The notes under the pieces: model-generated
What the model was told of the DNA's origin: nothing
What the model saw: only the letters and a program-made list of their open reading frames with translations
The model's database searches: none
Assembly (NCBI RefSeq): GCF_001659605.2
Contig: NC_035168.2
Coordinates: forward strand, 2,846,058 to 2,910,057
Length of the DNA stretch: 64,000 nucleotides
DNA from: Manihot esculenta
Taxonomy: Eukaryota; Streptophyta; Magnoliopsida; Malpighiales; Euphorbiaceae
Reading direction: 5' to 3'
In this document: in pieces, positions 40,308-51,251 of the stretch
How the letters are laid out: each line of letters starts with the position of its first letter
Numbering within the stretch: position 1 is the first letter of the stretch
Translations under genes and position numbers: made by a program

Positions 40308-41602
40308 TAATCTGTCGTCTCTTGAAGCAACTCAAAAAGGGGTGAATTGAGTTTATAAAAAAATTAAAGGCTAAAATCATAAATTAAAAAAGAATAAGGA
40401 AGGAAGAGTGATAATGAACACAAAGATTTACATAGGTTCAACTATCCCAAGTCTACATCCTCTCATCAAGACTCTACTTGACAGTTTAATTTCACTATCA
40501 AATTTTTTTTAGATGAAGATTAAAACTCCTTACAATTCTAAAGTAAAATCCTTACTCTATATAAATTCTCTTTTTCTCACAAGAGCAATCATTTATTCAA
40601 AATCACACCCATTATAATAAATTCACTCAACAACCATCACTCAATTTCAAAACACAAACCAATTATAACTCAAAGCAACCTTTCAATAAATTAATGATAT
40701 GGCTCAAAGTTTAGAGAGAAAAAGAGTGTCAAAAGCTTGAATCTCAATAAATATGAGCTTAGATGGTTGTTGTAAATTTTTTCATATAAAAAAACACATT
40801 ATATTTATAGTTCTAACATAAATAGATCGTTGGAGATGTATTAAATGCAAATAGAGTCATTTGTGAATTGAAATACATGTTATTTTGTGTTCAAAAAAAC
40901 TCAAGTTCAACGATCTAAGGTTAAAGTTCCGTGGCGAACCTTTGGAGGTGAAAATACAACTTTTTGAAAATAAACTTTCGGCGGCTTAAAGTCTAATGTT
41001 TGGCGGCTGAAAATTTGGGACTTTTACCTCTGCTTCTGCACTTTCAGAAGCCTAACATTGATTTAGGAGCACAAAATATTTCATTAAATCTTTAAAAAAT
41101 TCATAACTTAGGTTACAAAACTCCGACTTTCAATTTGTTTGAATCCTTGTAACCTATATTTTAAAATTTTTTAGTTTAATAAAAAATAATTTCAAAGGTC
41201 CCTCAAAGAATTATGGAGCAAAACCCTAAGTTACAAGTTTTCAATTTTTATTCTATTTGAATTTTTGTAACCTATAATTTGAAATATCTTATTTGGTAGA
41301 AAAATATCTTCAAAAAGGCTCCATACGTCAAATTTTATTTTGATCCAAAAAATAATTACTTAAAGAACAATACAATTAATTAATTGAAATTTATAATGCA
41401 TAAACTAAAAATTACATTTTTGTCCTTTTTTTGTAGTATGCTTCCAATCTTGGCACTTTTTATTCTTGAAAATGCAGCAATTCTATTTATTTAAATCAGG
41501 GACCTACAAGTTTATACAAATACTTCTAAAGATAATTAGTAGCACTTCAATTGTTTATTAGTCATCAAAATAAGGATTAGAACACTTAGGTCCAACATAA
41601 TC
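40308..41602 (-). mobile_element. Solo LTR, probably Ty1/copia Sirevirus-like, with TAATC duplication
   Basis: The sequence 40313-41597 starts TGTCGTCTCT and ends TAGGTCCAACA, so it has TG...CA ends, and it is flanked on both sides by TAATC (40308-40312 and 41598-41602). On the minus strand it begins TGTTGGACCTAAGTG and ends in a TTCACCCC-containing stretch, a layout I associate with Sirevirus-type copia LTRs. No internal region is present, so it arose by LTR-LTR recombination. It contains degenerate TTCGGCGGC motifs (40976 and 41003 region) like those of the gypsy LTRs nearby. Confidence 0.7.
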
Positions 41603-42914
41603 TTATATAGAAACTTTTATATTTTGATTTATCTTATACGTGACTTGGTTCATAAATAACAAATGGAAATGAATTGGATATATTAGGAACTGTATGAATG
41701 TGTTTATATGATTGAGATATGATTTATCACCCTAGGTTAAATTAGGGAATATACTATTTGTTTTCTGATAGCATTGATAATGAAATCCTTGCGCAAGGTT
41801 GAATAAAATTAGTAAATGAGATTTAAATTTAATTCAATATGTCAATAGCTAATAAATTAGAACTAATATAATTTAGCATTGCAGCAGATATGTTTAATGC
41901 ATCAAATGTTAAGTTGGGACATTTATGATGAAAAGATATTAATTTCATTAACAAACCATGCACTGAAAAGTTAAGTCAAACCACTTTTGACATTTCGATT
42001 ATTTGGATAGTTTTGACACGTTGCTAGACAATGTTCTTGACTTTCAAATTAATTAATTAGTTAATTATATTTATTGTCAATATACTTGAAATCTAATGGG
42101 TCACACACATAAAGAAATTTTGTGATAAAATAAAACGAGAAGTTAAATCAAGTAAAACTTCTATTTCAAAAAAAAAAAAATCAAATAAGACTTGATTGCA
42201 TATAAATTGGTATTGGGATTTGAAAAAAATTACGATTTTGAACTAATTAATTAAGGACTTAATTAAAATTATGTAAAATTTACATGGTCTGTTAATTAAA
42301 GTTTTAGAACATAATTATAATTTATTTATTTAATTAGTTAAATAAATAAATAAACACTATTATATTGAAATCCTAGAGTTTTAGTATAAAAGGATATATT
42401 ATGAGAATATGTGCCTCAGCTGACAAAAACATTTTGATAGCCTCCAGAATTTATAGGAAAGACAGAGAGTTAACACTCAAAACATCTACACTTCTCGATC
42501 CCTTAGAACCGTTCTAAGATTTTTCAATTGTCATTCTGCCTAGATATCGTTAGAGACCGTACACTTGTACAATTTATGATTTGCGACAACCCAATCGAGA
42601 TGAACGATCTTGTGTTTTGCTGCAAAAAAAAAATGGAAGGTATTTATTTTCTCTTTAAATATTATTGCTTTTTTCTTTTAAACGAGATTCATGTTGGTGA
42701 AAAATTTTATTTTTCTATTTTTTTTCTTTACGTTCAATCCGATTGAAACCCAGTATACACCTAGATATTTACTTAGATTATCAGATGCTACAACCTCTAA
42801 TTGTGCACATACATTTTGCACACTGGTATTGACATTTCTAGCAAAAAAAACACTCGCGTCTTAGGAAAAACTTTAAGAAATGATATTAATACTACATGGA
42901 GAGTAGCAAGTTAT
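41603..42914. other. AT-rich DNA between solo LTR and copia element F
   Basis: No gene recognised. The stretch 42380-42740 is less AT-rich and reads like a retrotransposon leader or LTR, but I cannot delimit a partner for it. The small open frame at 42528-42746 has a low-complexity C-terminus and is not supported. Confidence 0.4.
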
Positions 42915-43182
42915 TGTTAGGAATCGAACAATCACATAATCTAAAAATAAGCACAAAAAGAAATTAACACACATATTTAACGTGGGTCACTAATTTGACT
43001 ATGTCCATGGCGGCTAGAGTTTTCTTATTTCTCTTGAGTTTTGAAACAGAATACACTAGGAGAATATTACATATTTATATACTCAGGAAAAATACAAAAA
43101 ATAAAATAGCTCTCAAAAAAATTAGAGACAGTAGGGTATGGTGTATAGTCCATAATATATTATTAGATTACATATCTTAACA
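42915..43182 (-). repeat. 3' LTR of copia element F
   Basis: 268 bp starting TGTTAGGAATC and ending CTTAACA, so it has TGTTA/TAACA ends. It is followed, on the element strand, by the purine tract AAGTGGGAGA and the copia coding region. The minus strand has a TATATAAATA promoter-like string. The matching 5' LTR would lie beyond the right end of the window. Confidence 0.7.
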
Positions 43183-43192
43183 ATTCTCCCAC

Positions 43193-43887
43193 TTGGAGAC
43201 TAATCTAGTCAACCCAACCATTTTCATACTCCATGCCAATGTACCAATAGAGACACCTAACTGCAAATATCTTCCATACTATTGTAGAAGACCAACTGAA
43301 GTCTTGTACAGCCCCAACTTTCCAGCATCAACATCTTTAGTCAACATGTCTGCTGGATTCTTAGTATCTTCAATTTTCTTCAAACACATCTCACCTTCTT
43401 CCATCAAACTGTGAGTGAAATGGTACCTATGTTAGATGTGTTTTGTTCTGAAGTGATACATTGGGTTTTTCACTAAATGTATGACACTCTGACTATCGGT
43501 AAAAAGAAGTTTGTCAAGCTGCTTCTTGTCAAACTCTTCCAAATAATCAGTCAACCATATCATCCCCTTACCAGCTTCAGCAATTATAATATATTCAACC
43601 TCTGTAGATAACATAAAGACACACTTCTGAAGTTTAGACATCCAACTCACTACTGTCCCATCTATAGTGTAGACATACCTAAATATACTTTTACTTGTAT
43701 CTATATCTCCACTAAGATCAGCATCAACAAAATCTTCTAATACTATCTTGTTATTCCCATTACAAAGTGATGTACTAGCTGTTCCTTTCAAGTATCTCAC
43801 GAGCCACTTCACAGCTTTTCAATGCTCTTTTCTTGGATCTGATATATATCTACTCACAGCTCTTACTGCATGTGCTATATCAAGTCT
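43193..43887 (-). pseudogene. Copia F RNase H region
   Basis: The minus strand encodes RLDIAHAV, then a TGA where Trp is expected after KEH. It continues with KWLVRYLKG, the RNase H part DADLSGDIDTSKS, SWMSKLQKCV, TEVEYI, LFTDSQSVIHLVKNPMYH, and a stop after RTKHI. After the stop the frame still reads RYHF, then DMLTKDV, the typical end of copia pol. RNase H removes the RNA template during reverse transcription. The two stops make it inactive. Confidence 0.85.
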
Positions 43888-43892
43888 AGTAC
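43888..43892. repeat. Target-site duplication of element C (left copy, AGTAC)
   Basis: AGTAC precedes the TGTAATATCC LTR start and recurs at 53338-53342 after the other LTR. Confidence 0.9.
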
Positions 43893-44159
43893 TGTAATAT
43901 CCGGCTCAAGTCCGGCCTCGGAATTCCTGTAGTTCGGTGGAATCTCGAGTGTCGGAACCCTCGAGAAGGGTAAGACATATGTTTTCATGTGTGTTTTAAG
44001 AGTTTTGAATGTTTTCAGGTGTGAAAGGAAATGAGTGTTGAAAGAAAAGCAACAAGGGAGAAATGCAAAGGTTCGGCCGCCGAAGGTCACTTTCGGCCGC
44101 CGAACATTGCATGGTTTCGGATTCACGTTCGGCTGCAGAAGGTGGTCTGGCCAGCCACC

Positions 44160-44167
44160 TATAAAAG
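44160..44167 (+). promoter_or_regulatory. TATA box of element C 5' LTR
   Basis: TATAAAAG within CCACCTATAAAAGGG, about 267 bp into the LTR. The same context, GGCCAGCCAC(C/T)ATAAAAG, occurs on the element strand of B. It implies a short U3 and an R-U5 leader of about 1.8 kb. Confidence 0.65.
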
Positions 44168-45263
44168 GGCCAAAGGTCGGTGGAAGGAGGCTATTTCTCC
44201 TCCACTTGCAGCCAGAGGTGAGTTCTAGCCTCTCTCACGTTGACTTTCATGGTTTTTATGATTTCCTTCAAATCTTTCCAAGGTTTTAAGCGTTTTGATG
44301 ATTTTTGAAGGTTTTAAGCAAAAAGAACAAAGTTTGAAGCTTGGAGAGTTTGAGAACGGATTTCTCTCTATCTCCACGTTAGGATCGTGTAATCTCTTGT
44401 TTAGAAGAGGTAAGTACAGATCCTGAACCTTCTTTGTTGATTTTTGAAGGTTTTATGAAGTTTGTATGGGTAGTATGCATGTTTAGGTTTAGGTGAGGTT
44501 TTTGGTGATCTTTCATGTTTAAGTGTTATGTGCTATGTTTGTTTGGGGTTTAGGATAGTTTGAGACTCCTTTGTGCATATATATGTGTATGTGCTAGTTG
44601 GGAGTAGTTGATATGCATGTTGTAGGTTTTTGGGCAAAGTTTGCATGAAACAGAGCAAGGTTCTGTCCCCTGGACAAAACCAGGTTCGGCCGTCGAACAT
44701 GCTTGGAGGCAGTTTCGGCTGCCAAAGCTTGCCTCCGAAAGCTAAGCTTTCGGTTTAGAAAGGGACTTTCGGCCGCCGAAAGAGGGAGTTCGGCCGCCGA
44801 AAGAGGGAGTTCGGCCGCCGAAAGGAGGTGAGTTTCGTCTCTGGAGAGGGGTTTCGGCCGCCGAACCTGCCGCCGAAAGTGCCCTGTCCAGCCTTCTTTT
44901 GCCTGTTTTCTGTGAATGTTCTAGGATGGTTTAGAAGGGTTTTGGGGAGTTTCTTAGAAGTGTTCTTGAGTGAGTTTGGTCCCTCATTTGAGTCCACCTG
45001 TGTAGGTACGGACCAGAGGAATCAGGGAGGTCAGCAGTGAGTCCAGTTTCAGAACCTGCAGAGTCAGTTCAGAGTCAACCCGAGGTGAGTGGAACTGAAT
45101 TTCGTATTTTAATATGAGAAACGAGTATTTTATCATGCTTCATGCATCATGAATATGCTATAGGGTGAGTGCATTAGTGTACACGAATATGATGCATTGC
45201 ATTTATCCTTGATTCTATGACTGTATGGACATAGTAAGGATTCAATAGCCCTCAGAGGAAAGA

Positions 45264-45357
45264 CCTGGAACAGCCCTACGGGGACCAGGCATAAAGACCT
45301 GGAACAGCCCTACGGGGACCAGGCACAAAGACCTGGAACAGCCCTACAGGGACCAGG
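45264..45357 (+). repeat. Triplicated stem-loop repeat in element C 5' LTR
   Basis: Three units with exact 34-bp period start at 45264, 45298 and 45332. Each is bounded by CCTGG and CCAGG and contains CCCTAC(G/A)GGG inside, so it can form a two-part hairpin. Confidence 0.8.
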
Positions 45358-45983
45358 CATATGATATAGAGGGAGTGTTGATCCGTCCATGCTGAGATGT
45401 GATTACTTGTGATGTGAGACATTGCATGAAAGCATGTTTTATCACCTGTTCTTTATTACTGTTCTACTCACTGGGCTATAGTAGCTCATCCCTCTCCCCT
45501 AACTCCAGTTGTGCAGGTTCAGAATTCAGAGGGAAGTCAGCAGGGTACAGGAAGAGTATATAGTTTGTAATAGTTAGTTAGTGTGGACATGTAACTGTAA
45601 ATGTAAAGAGATAATGTATGTGTACAGTGTATAGAATGGTGCTTGATTATAAGAGTTGTAATCCCTTTTTGTGGTTTCACATGATCAGTTTATGTTTATA
45701 TATTGTTGTATGTTTATGAGAAAACCAGGCTTAACATTATGAGTTTTATCCGCCTAGAGCAATGAGGAGCTCTAGTAGGGATTGGTAGAGAACAGAGATA
45801 GTGCATGCACAGGTTAAGCCTTGGAATGAAGAAAAGTTTTATGTTTTGACAGCAAATATATGATCATGTATGGGATGTCACAGGTTCACAGTCAGGATAG
45901 CAGGCTTACTACGGGTCCCGGCGACCTTAAGTCGATCTGGATCCTAGTGCCGGTGGCAGTTCGATTTTCGGGCTGTTACAGAT

Positions 45984-45995
45984 TGGTATCAGAGC
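45984..45995 (+). promoter_or_regulatory. Element C primer-binding site, tRNA-iMet type
   Basis: TGGTATCAGAGC, three bases after the 5' LTR end. Confidence 0.85.
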
Positions 45996-46222
45996 CCTAG
46001 GTTCACATGGTCGGACCTATAGAGCTAGAGTTGGGCTCATAGAGGTTTTAGCAGGTCAGGCACCATAGGGAAACATGTCCACTAGGATAGGATGTCAGTC
46101 CTGTCGCTATATACTGATGTGCAATGCCATGATTCATACATGTGCATTCGTTTATATGTGGTGTATGCTGATATGTGTTGCTTATGTGCTCTGTGATGTG
46201 TTGTTTTCCAGCGAGAGTTAAG

Positions 46223-49200
46223 ATGCGAGGAACTCGTCGATCCGCGAGATTGACTGGAGTCCCACCTGTAAGTGAGGGTACAGCTGCTCGTCCACCTGCC
46301 TTGCCAAGGGCAAGATCTCACAGGTCAAGCAGGGAGGGAACGTCAAGAGACCCTAGAAGGTCTTCTGACGAGAGCAGAAGAGGAATAGACAGAGGGGGAA
46401 GATCAGACGAAGAGAGAGTTTCTATGGAGGAGGATCAGAGGAGAGAGGTCAGTATGGGTATAGGAAGGTCAGAAGAAGGTATGGGGGAGTCCCAGGGAGG
46501 CGCACATGCCTCAGGGTTTGGCTATCCACCCTTTCCTCAGGGCCCAGAGTATCCGATGGGAGGCACGTCGGATTACTCCAGCTTTGCCCCATATCCACCC
46601 TACATGCCATATATGCCCTATCCTTCCTTCTATCCACCATATCATATGTATCCACCCCCACCTTTTCAGCCAAGTTCAGCATCGCCTGAATCCAGAGAAA
46701 CAGTACCTCCACCACCACCTGAACCAATAGCCCCTGTTGTTGAAATACAACCCAGTTCTTCAGGGGGAACTAAGGTGAAGATGATTGAGTACTTAAAGTT
46801 GGATGCTCCTAAATTCAATACGGGAGATGATCCCTTTGAGTATCTCAGTGCAGTCAGAATGATAACAAGCGAGTTGGGAGCAGATGATAGCAGGGCCATT
46901 GAGATGGCAGGGTTCACATTAAAGTGCAAGAAAGCCAGAGAATGGTTTAAGAACTATGTGGACCCCAGAATTGACAGTATGACATGGGAAGAGTTCGCCA
47001 ACGAATTTGCTGGGTGGGCTTTCCCTGACAGTTCCAGGGAGCTAAAGGTTGTGGAGTTTGAGCAGTTGAGACAGACGGAGGAGATGAGCGTTGATGAGTA
47101 TACAGATAAGTTCCTGGAATTGTTACCATACGTGGGTCAGGCGTATGATACAGATCAGAAGAAGGCAAAGAGATATGCCACAAGGCTTCATCCCCGGTAT
47201 TTCTCTTTGATTCTCCACGCGGAGAAGGAGAGTTTCCACTCCATTGTGGATGCTGCTAGAAAGATGGAGGCCAGTGCCATAAGTCAAGGAGTAGTCAATC
47301 AACCAAAGGCACAGTCTTCTGGTACTAAACCAGGTTCCTCCTCACAGAGTACAGCAAGTGCGAGTAAGAAGAGATGGCACAAACTCAGAGGAAAGAGAGG
47401 CAAGTTCTGGAACCGGATTAAAACGGGTCTGGGAATGAGGAGCGGCTCTAGTTCTGGCACAGATCTTCCAGTTTGCAATAGGTGTGGGAGACCACATAGC
47501 GGAGCTTGTTTGTTGGGATCTACAGCCTGCTATAGATGTGGGCAGGAGGGACATTTTGCACGGGAATGTCCTCAGGCGACTTTGGTTACACCATCCCAGC
47601 AGATGACCTTAGGTAGTGTCGTTCAGTCAGCAGCTTCAGTCCGTCCACCAAGCAGTGGCAGAGGTAGAGGAAGAGGGGCAGCCTCCTCATCAGGGATGGG
47701 TTCCCGAGGTGCAGGTCCATCAGCCCCAGCACGGATTTTCACCATGACTCAATAGGAGGCAGACACTTCGAACACAGTGGTGTCAGGTAATCTCATCATT
47801 GGGTGTTCAGAGGTGTATGCTTTGATGGACCCCGGTGCTTCTCACTCTTTCATTTCTTATAGAGCCGCAGAGAGATTGGGGTTGATTGTATCCGAGTTAG
47901 CGTGTCCTCTCTGGGTCAGTGGACCTAGATGTGACCCATCCTTGGCAGAGTCAGTCTGTCAGTTCAGTCCAGTGTTTATAGAGGATAGATGCCTTCCAGC
48001 TGACCTTGTGGTTCTAGAGTTGACAGATTTTGATGTCATTCTAGGGATGGATTGGTTATCTATCTATAGTGCTACCTTGCACTGTAGGGACAAGGTAGTG
48101 AGTCTCAGAGACCAGGATGGGTCAGAGTGTGTCTTCAGAGGAGATAGGAGAGGGACACCTAGGGGTTTAATATCAGCCCTCCAGGCTCGTAGGATGTTGC
48201 GGAAAGGTTGTCAGGGGTTCCTAGCTTATGTGAGAGAGCTAGACAGTCAGGTTAGGGAACCATCCTCAGTACCAGTTGTTAGAGACTTCCCAGATGTGTT
48301 TCCTGAAGAGCTTCCAGGACTACCACCTGATAGGGAAATAGAGTTCGAGATAGAGTTGATGCCCAGTGCCAGACCGATCTCTATTCCTCCCTACAGGATG
48401 GCACCAGCAGAGTTGAGAGAGTTGAAAGAGCAGTTACAGGATTTGGTAGCTAAGGGTTTCATCCGTCCGAGTACCTCACCCTGGGGTGCTCCAGTTTTAT
48501 TTGTCAGAAAGAAGGATGGACCTCTTAGACTTTGTGTCGACTACAGAAAGTTGAACAAAGTTACTATAAAAAACAAGTATCCTTTACCCAGGATCGATGA
48601 TCTATTCGACCAACTGTTAGGAGCAGGTTGTTTTTCGAAGATAGATATGAGATCCGGATACCACCAGTTAAAGATCAGGGAAGGAGATGTCTCCAAGGAT
48701 GCTTTTCGAACCAGATATGGGCATTATGAGTTCCTAGTGATGCCGTTCGGGTTGACTAATGCCCCTGCAGCATTCATGGATCTCATGAATAGGGTTTTCA
48801 GGGAGTACTTGGATCGTTTTGTGATCGTCTTTATAGATGATATCTTGGTGTACTCCAGGAATGCAGAAGAGCATGCCCAGCATCTGAGGATAGTGTTGCA
48901 AACCTTGCGAGAGCATGGCTTGTATGCCAAGTTCTCCAAGTGCAAATTCTGGCTAAGGAGCATTGCCTTTTTGGGACATGTAGTTTCAGAGAAAGGAATA
49001 GCAGTAGATCCCAAGAAGGTAGAGGCAGTAGCTAATTGGTCTACACCCACGACAGTGACTGAGATCAAGAGTTTTCTGGGTTTGGCAGGCTACTATCGGA
49101 GGTTCGTTCAGGACTTTTCGAAGATAGCTGCTCCTATGACCAGACTGACCAGGAAGAATCAGAAGTTCGTATGGTCAGAGGATTGTGATGCGAGTTTTGA

Positions 49201-51172
49201 AGAGTTGAAGAGACGGTTGACTTTAGCACCGGTGTTAGCTCTGCCGATTAATGATGAAGACTTCACAGTGTTCTGTGATGCATCCCGAGTGGGATTAGGT
49301 TGTGTGTTAATGCAGAATGACAGAGTGATAGCTTATGCTTCTAGGCAGCTGAAGAGGCACGAGCTGAACTATCCGACACATGATCTTGAGATGGCAGCTG
49401 TTATCTTTGCACTTAAGATGTGGAGGCATTACCTCTATGGGGTAAAGTGTGAGATCTATACAGATCATAAGAGCCTGCAGCACATCTTGAGTCAGAGAGA
49501 GTTAAACTTGAGGCAGAGACGGTGGGTAGAATTGCTCAGTGATTACGATTGTAAGATCCAGTATCATCCGGGTAAGGCTAATGTTGTAGCTAATGCCTTA
49601 AGCCGGAAATCACTTGGCAGTTTATCCCACATTGCAGTAGAGAGAAGACCGGTGGTGAAGGACTTTTATAGACTCATGGATGAAGGACTACAGTTGCAGT
49701 TATCTGGTACAGGTGCTTTGCTTGCACAGATGAGAGTTACACCAGTGTTTCTAGAGCAAGTGGCTCTGAAACAGCACGAAGATCCTGAGTTAGTGAAAAT
49801 TGCCAGGACTGTTCAGTCTGGCAACAGTGCAGCGTTCAGATTTGACAGTGAGGGGATTCTTCGTCATGGTAAGAGATTATGTGTACCAGATGATAGCAGT
49901 TTAAAGGAAGACATTATGAGGGAAGCTCATAATGCAAGGTATAGCGTTCACCCTGGAGCCACCAAGATGTATCAAGATCTGAGAAGGGTGTATTGGTGGC
50001 CAGCAATGAAGAGGGAAGTGGCACAGTTTGTGTCAGCCTGCGAGACATGTCAAAGGGTGAAGCTAGAACACCAGAAGCCGGCTGGAATGCTTAACCCACT
50101 GCCGATTCCAGAGTGGAAATGGGAGACCATAGCTATGGATTTTGTAGTGGGGTTACCGACGACGTCTAACAGACTAGACTCCATATGGGTGATTGTGGAT
50201 AGACTCACCAAATCTGCCCACTTCATTCCAGTCAGGAGTAACTATTCTGTGGACAAGTTGGCGCAGGTGTATGTAGACGAGATAGTGAGGCTGCATGGAG
50301 TTCCAGTGTCGATAGTATCAGATAGAGGACCTCAGTTCACCTCCAGGTTTTGGCGAAGTCTGCAGAGTGAATTGGGCACAAGATTGGATTTCAGCACTGC
50401 TTTCCATCCACAGACAGACGGTCAGTCAGAGAGGACCATCCAAACCATAGAAGATATGTTGAGAATGTGTGTGTTAGACTTTGGCGGTTCTTGGAGGCAG
50501 CATCTACCTCTGGTGGAGTTTGCCTACAACAACAGCCATCATGCTAGCATAGGGATGGCCCCTTATGAAGCTTTGTATGGGAGGAAGTGCCGAACACCTG
50601 TTTGCTGGGAAGAGGTAGGAGAGAAGGCTCTTGCAGGGCCAGAGCTAGTTGAGATTACCAGCAAGTTAGTGCCTATCATCAGAGAGAGGATCAAGACAGC
50701 TGTTAGCAGACAGAAAAGCTATGCAGACATCCGTAGGAAACAGATAGAGTTTCAGGAGGGGGATATGGTATTGTTAAAGGTGTCTCCAATGAAGGGAGTG
50801 GTTCGCTTTGGAAAGAAGGGTAAACTGGCCCCACAGTACATTGGTCCCTTTGAGATTTTGCAAAGGATCGGAAATGTGTCGTATAAGCTGGATTTACCTA
50901 CCTCGATGGAAAGAATTCACCCGGTATTCCATGTTTCTATGTTGAGCAAGTTTGTGTCAGATCCAGAGAAGGTTCTTAATGAACCTGAGGTGGAAATCTT
51001 AAGTGATCTCACCTATGTAGAGCAGCCAGTGCGGATCTTAGACACCCAGATCAGAAAGCTGAGAAACAAGGAGATACCAATGGTTAAAGTCCTATGGAAC
51101 CACCACAATCTAGAAGAGTGCACCTGGGAGACACGGGAGTCTATGCTCCAACAGTACCCATATCTGTTTTAA
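46223..51172 (+). CDS. Element C gag-pol polyprotein with one in-frame TAG
   Basis: One frame of 1650 codons; the ATG at 46223 ([10 protein letters not shown]) is preferred over an upstream ATG because relatives B and D start the same way. A single TAG at 47753-47755 (about codon 511) divides it. Before it: Pro/Tyr-rich N-terminus, gag core, zinc knuckle [15 protein letters not shown] (about 436). After it: protease [10 protein letters not shown] (about 535), reverse transcriptase FIDDILVYS (about 870), RNase H FCDAS (about 1016), HHCC finger (about 1235), integrase core [15 protein letters not shown] and [10 protein letters not shown] (1304-1400), and chromodomain-like end [16 protein letters not shown]. 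Elements B and D have Gln at the TAG position, so it is most simply a point mutation (CAG to TAG). Readthrough is the alternative. All catalytic motifs are intact. Confidence 0.88.
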
Positions 51173-51216
51173 GGTTAGTTTTTCCCCTTTTCTATGTGTT
51201 TTATGTTGTGTTAGGG

Positions 51217-51251
51217 ACATTCGGGGACGAATGTTCTTAAGGGGGGGAGAA
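51217..51251 (+). promoter_or_regulatory. Hairpin and polypurine tract before element C 3' LTR
   Basis: ACATTCG (51217-51223) pairs with CGAATGT (51228-51234) around GGGA, followed by the purine tract AAGGGGGGGAGAA (51239-51251) that ends at the LTR. Confidence 0.8.

Larger units (their letters stand above)
43893..45980 (+). repeat. Element C 5' LTR
   Basis: TGTAATATCC...GGCTGTTACA. Exact TTCGGCCGCCGAA palindromes at 44072 and 44092 lie upstream of the TATA box; those at 44768, 44789, 44810 and 44853 lie about 600 bp downstream of it. Three of these stand in a tight 21-bp-spaced array. The triplicated stem-loop is at 45264-45357. Confidence 0.92.

Noticed and set aside
44768..44822. Regularly spaced palindromes resembling a CRISPR array
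   Set aside because: Only three units, 21-bp spacing with near-identical spacers, inside a eukaryotic retrotransposon LTR.
44755..44997. Open frame with repeated RRPNSLF-like peptide, and similar frames at 24336-24757, 32105-32538, 60369-60716 and 61933-62373
   Set aside because: These are translations of the palindrome arrays in LTRs. They occur on both strands and in several frames because the palindrome has few stop codons; no conserved protein is implied.
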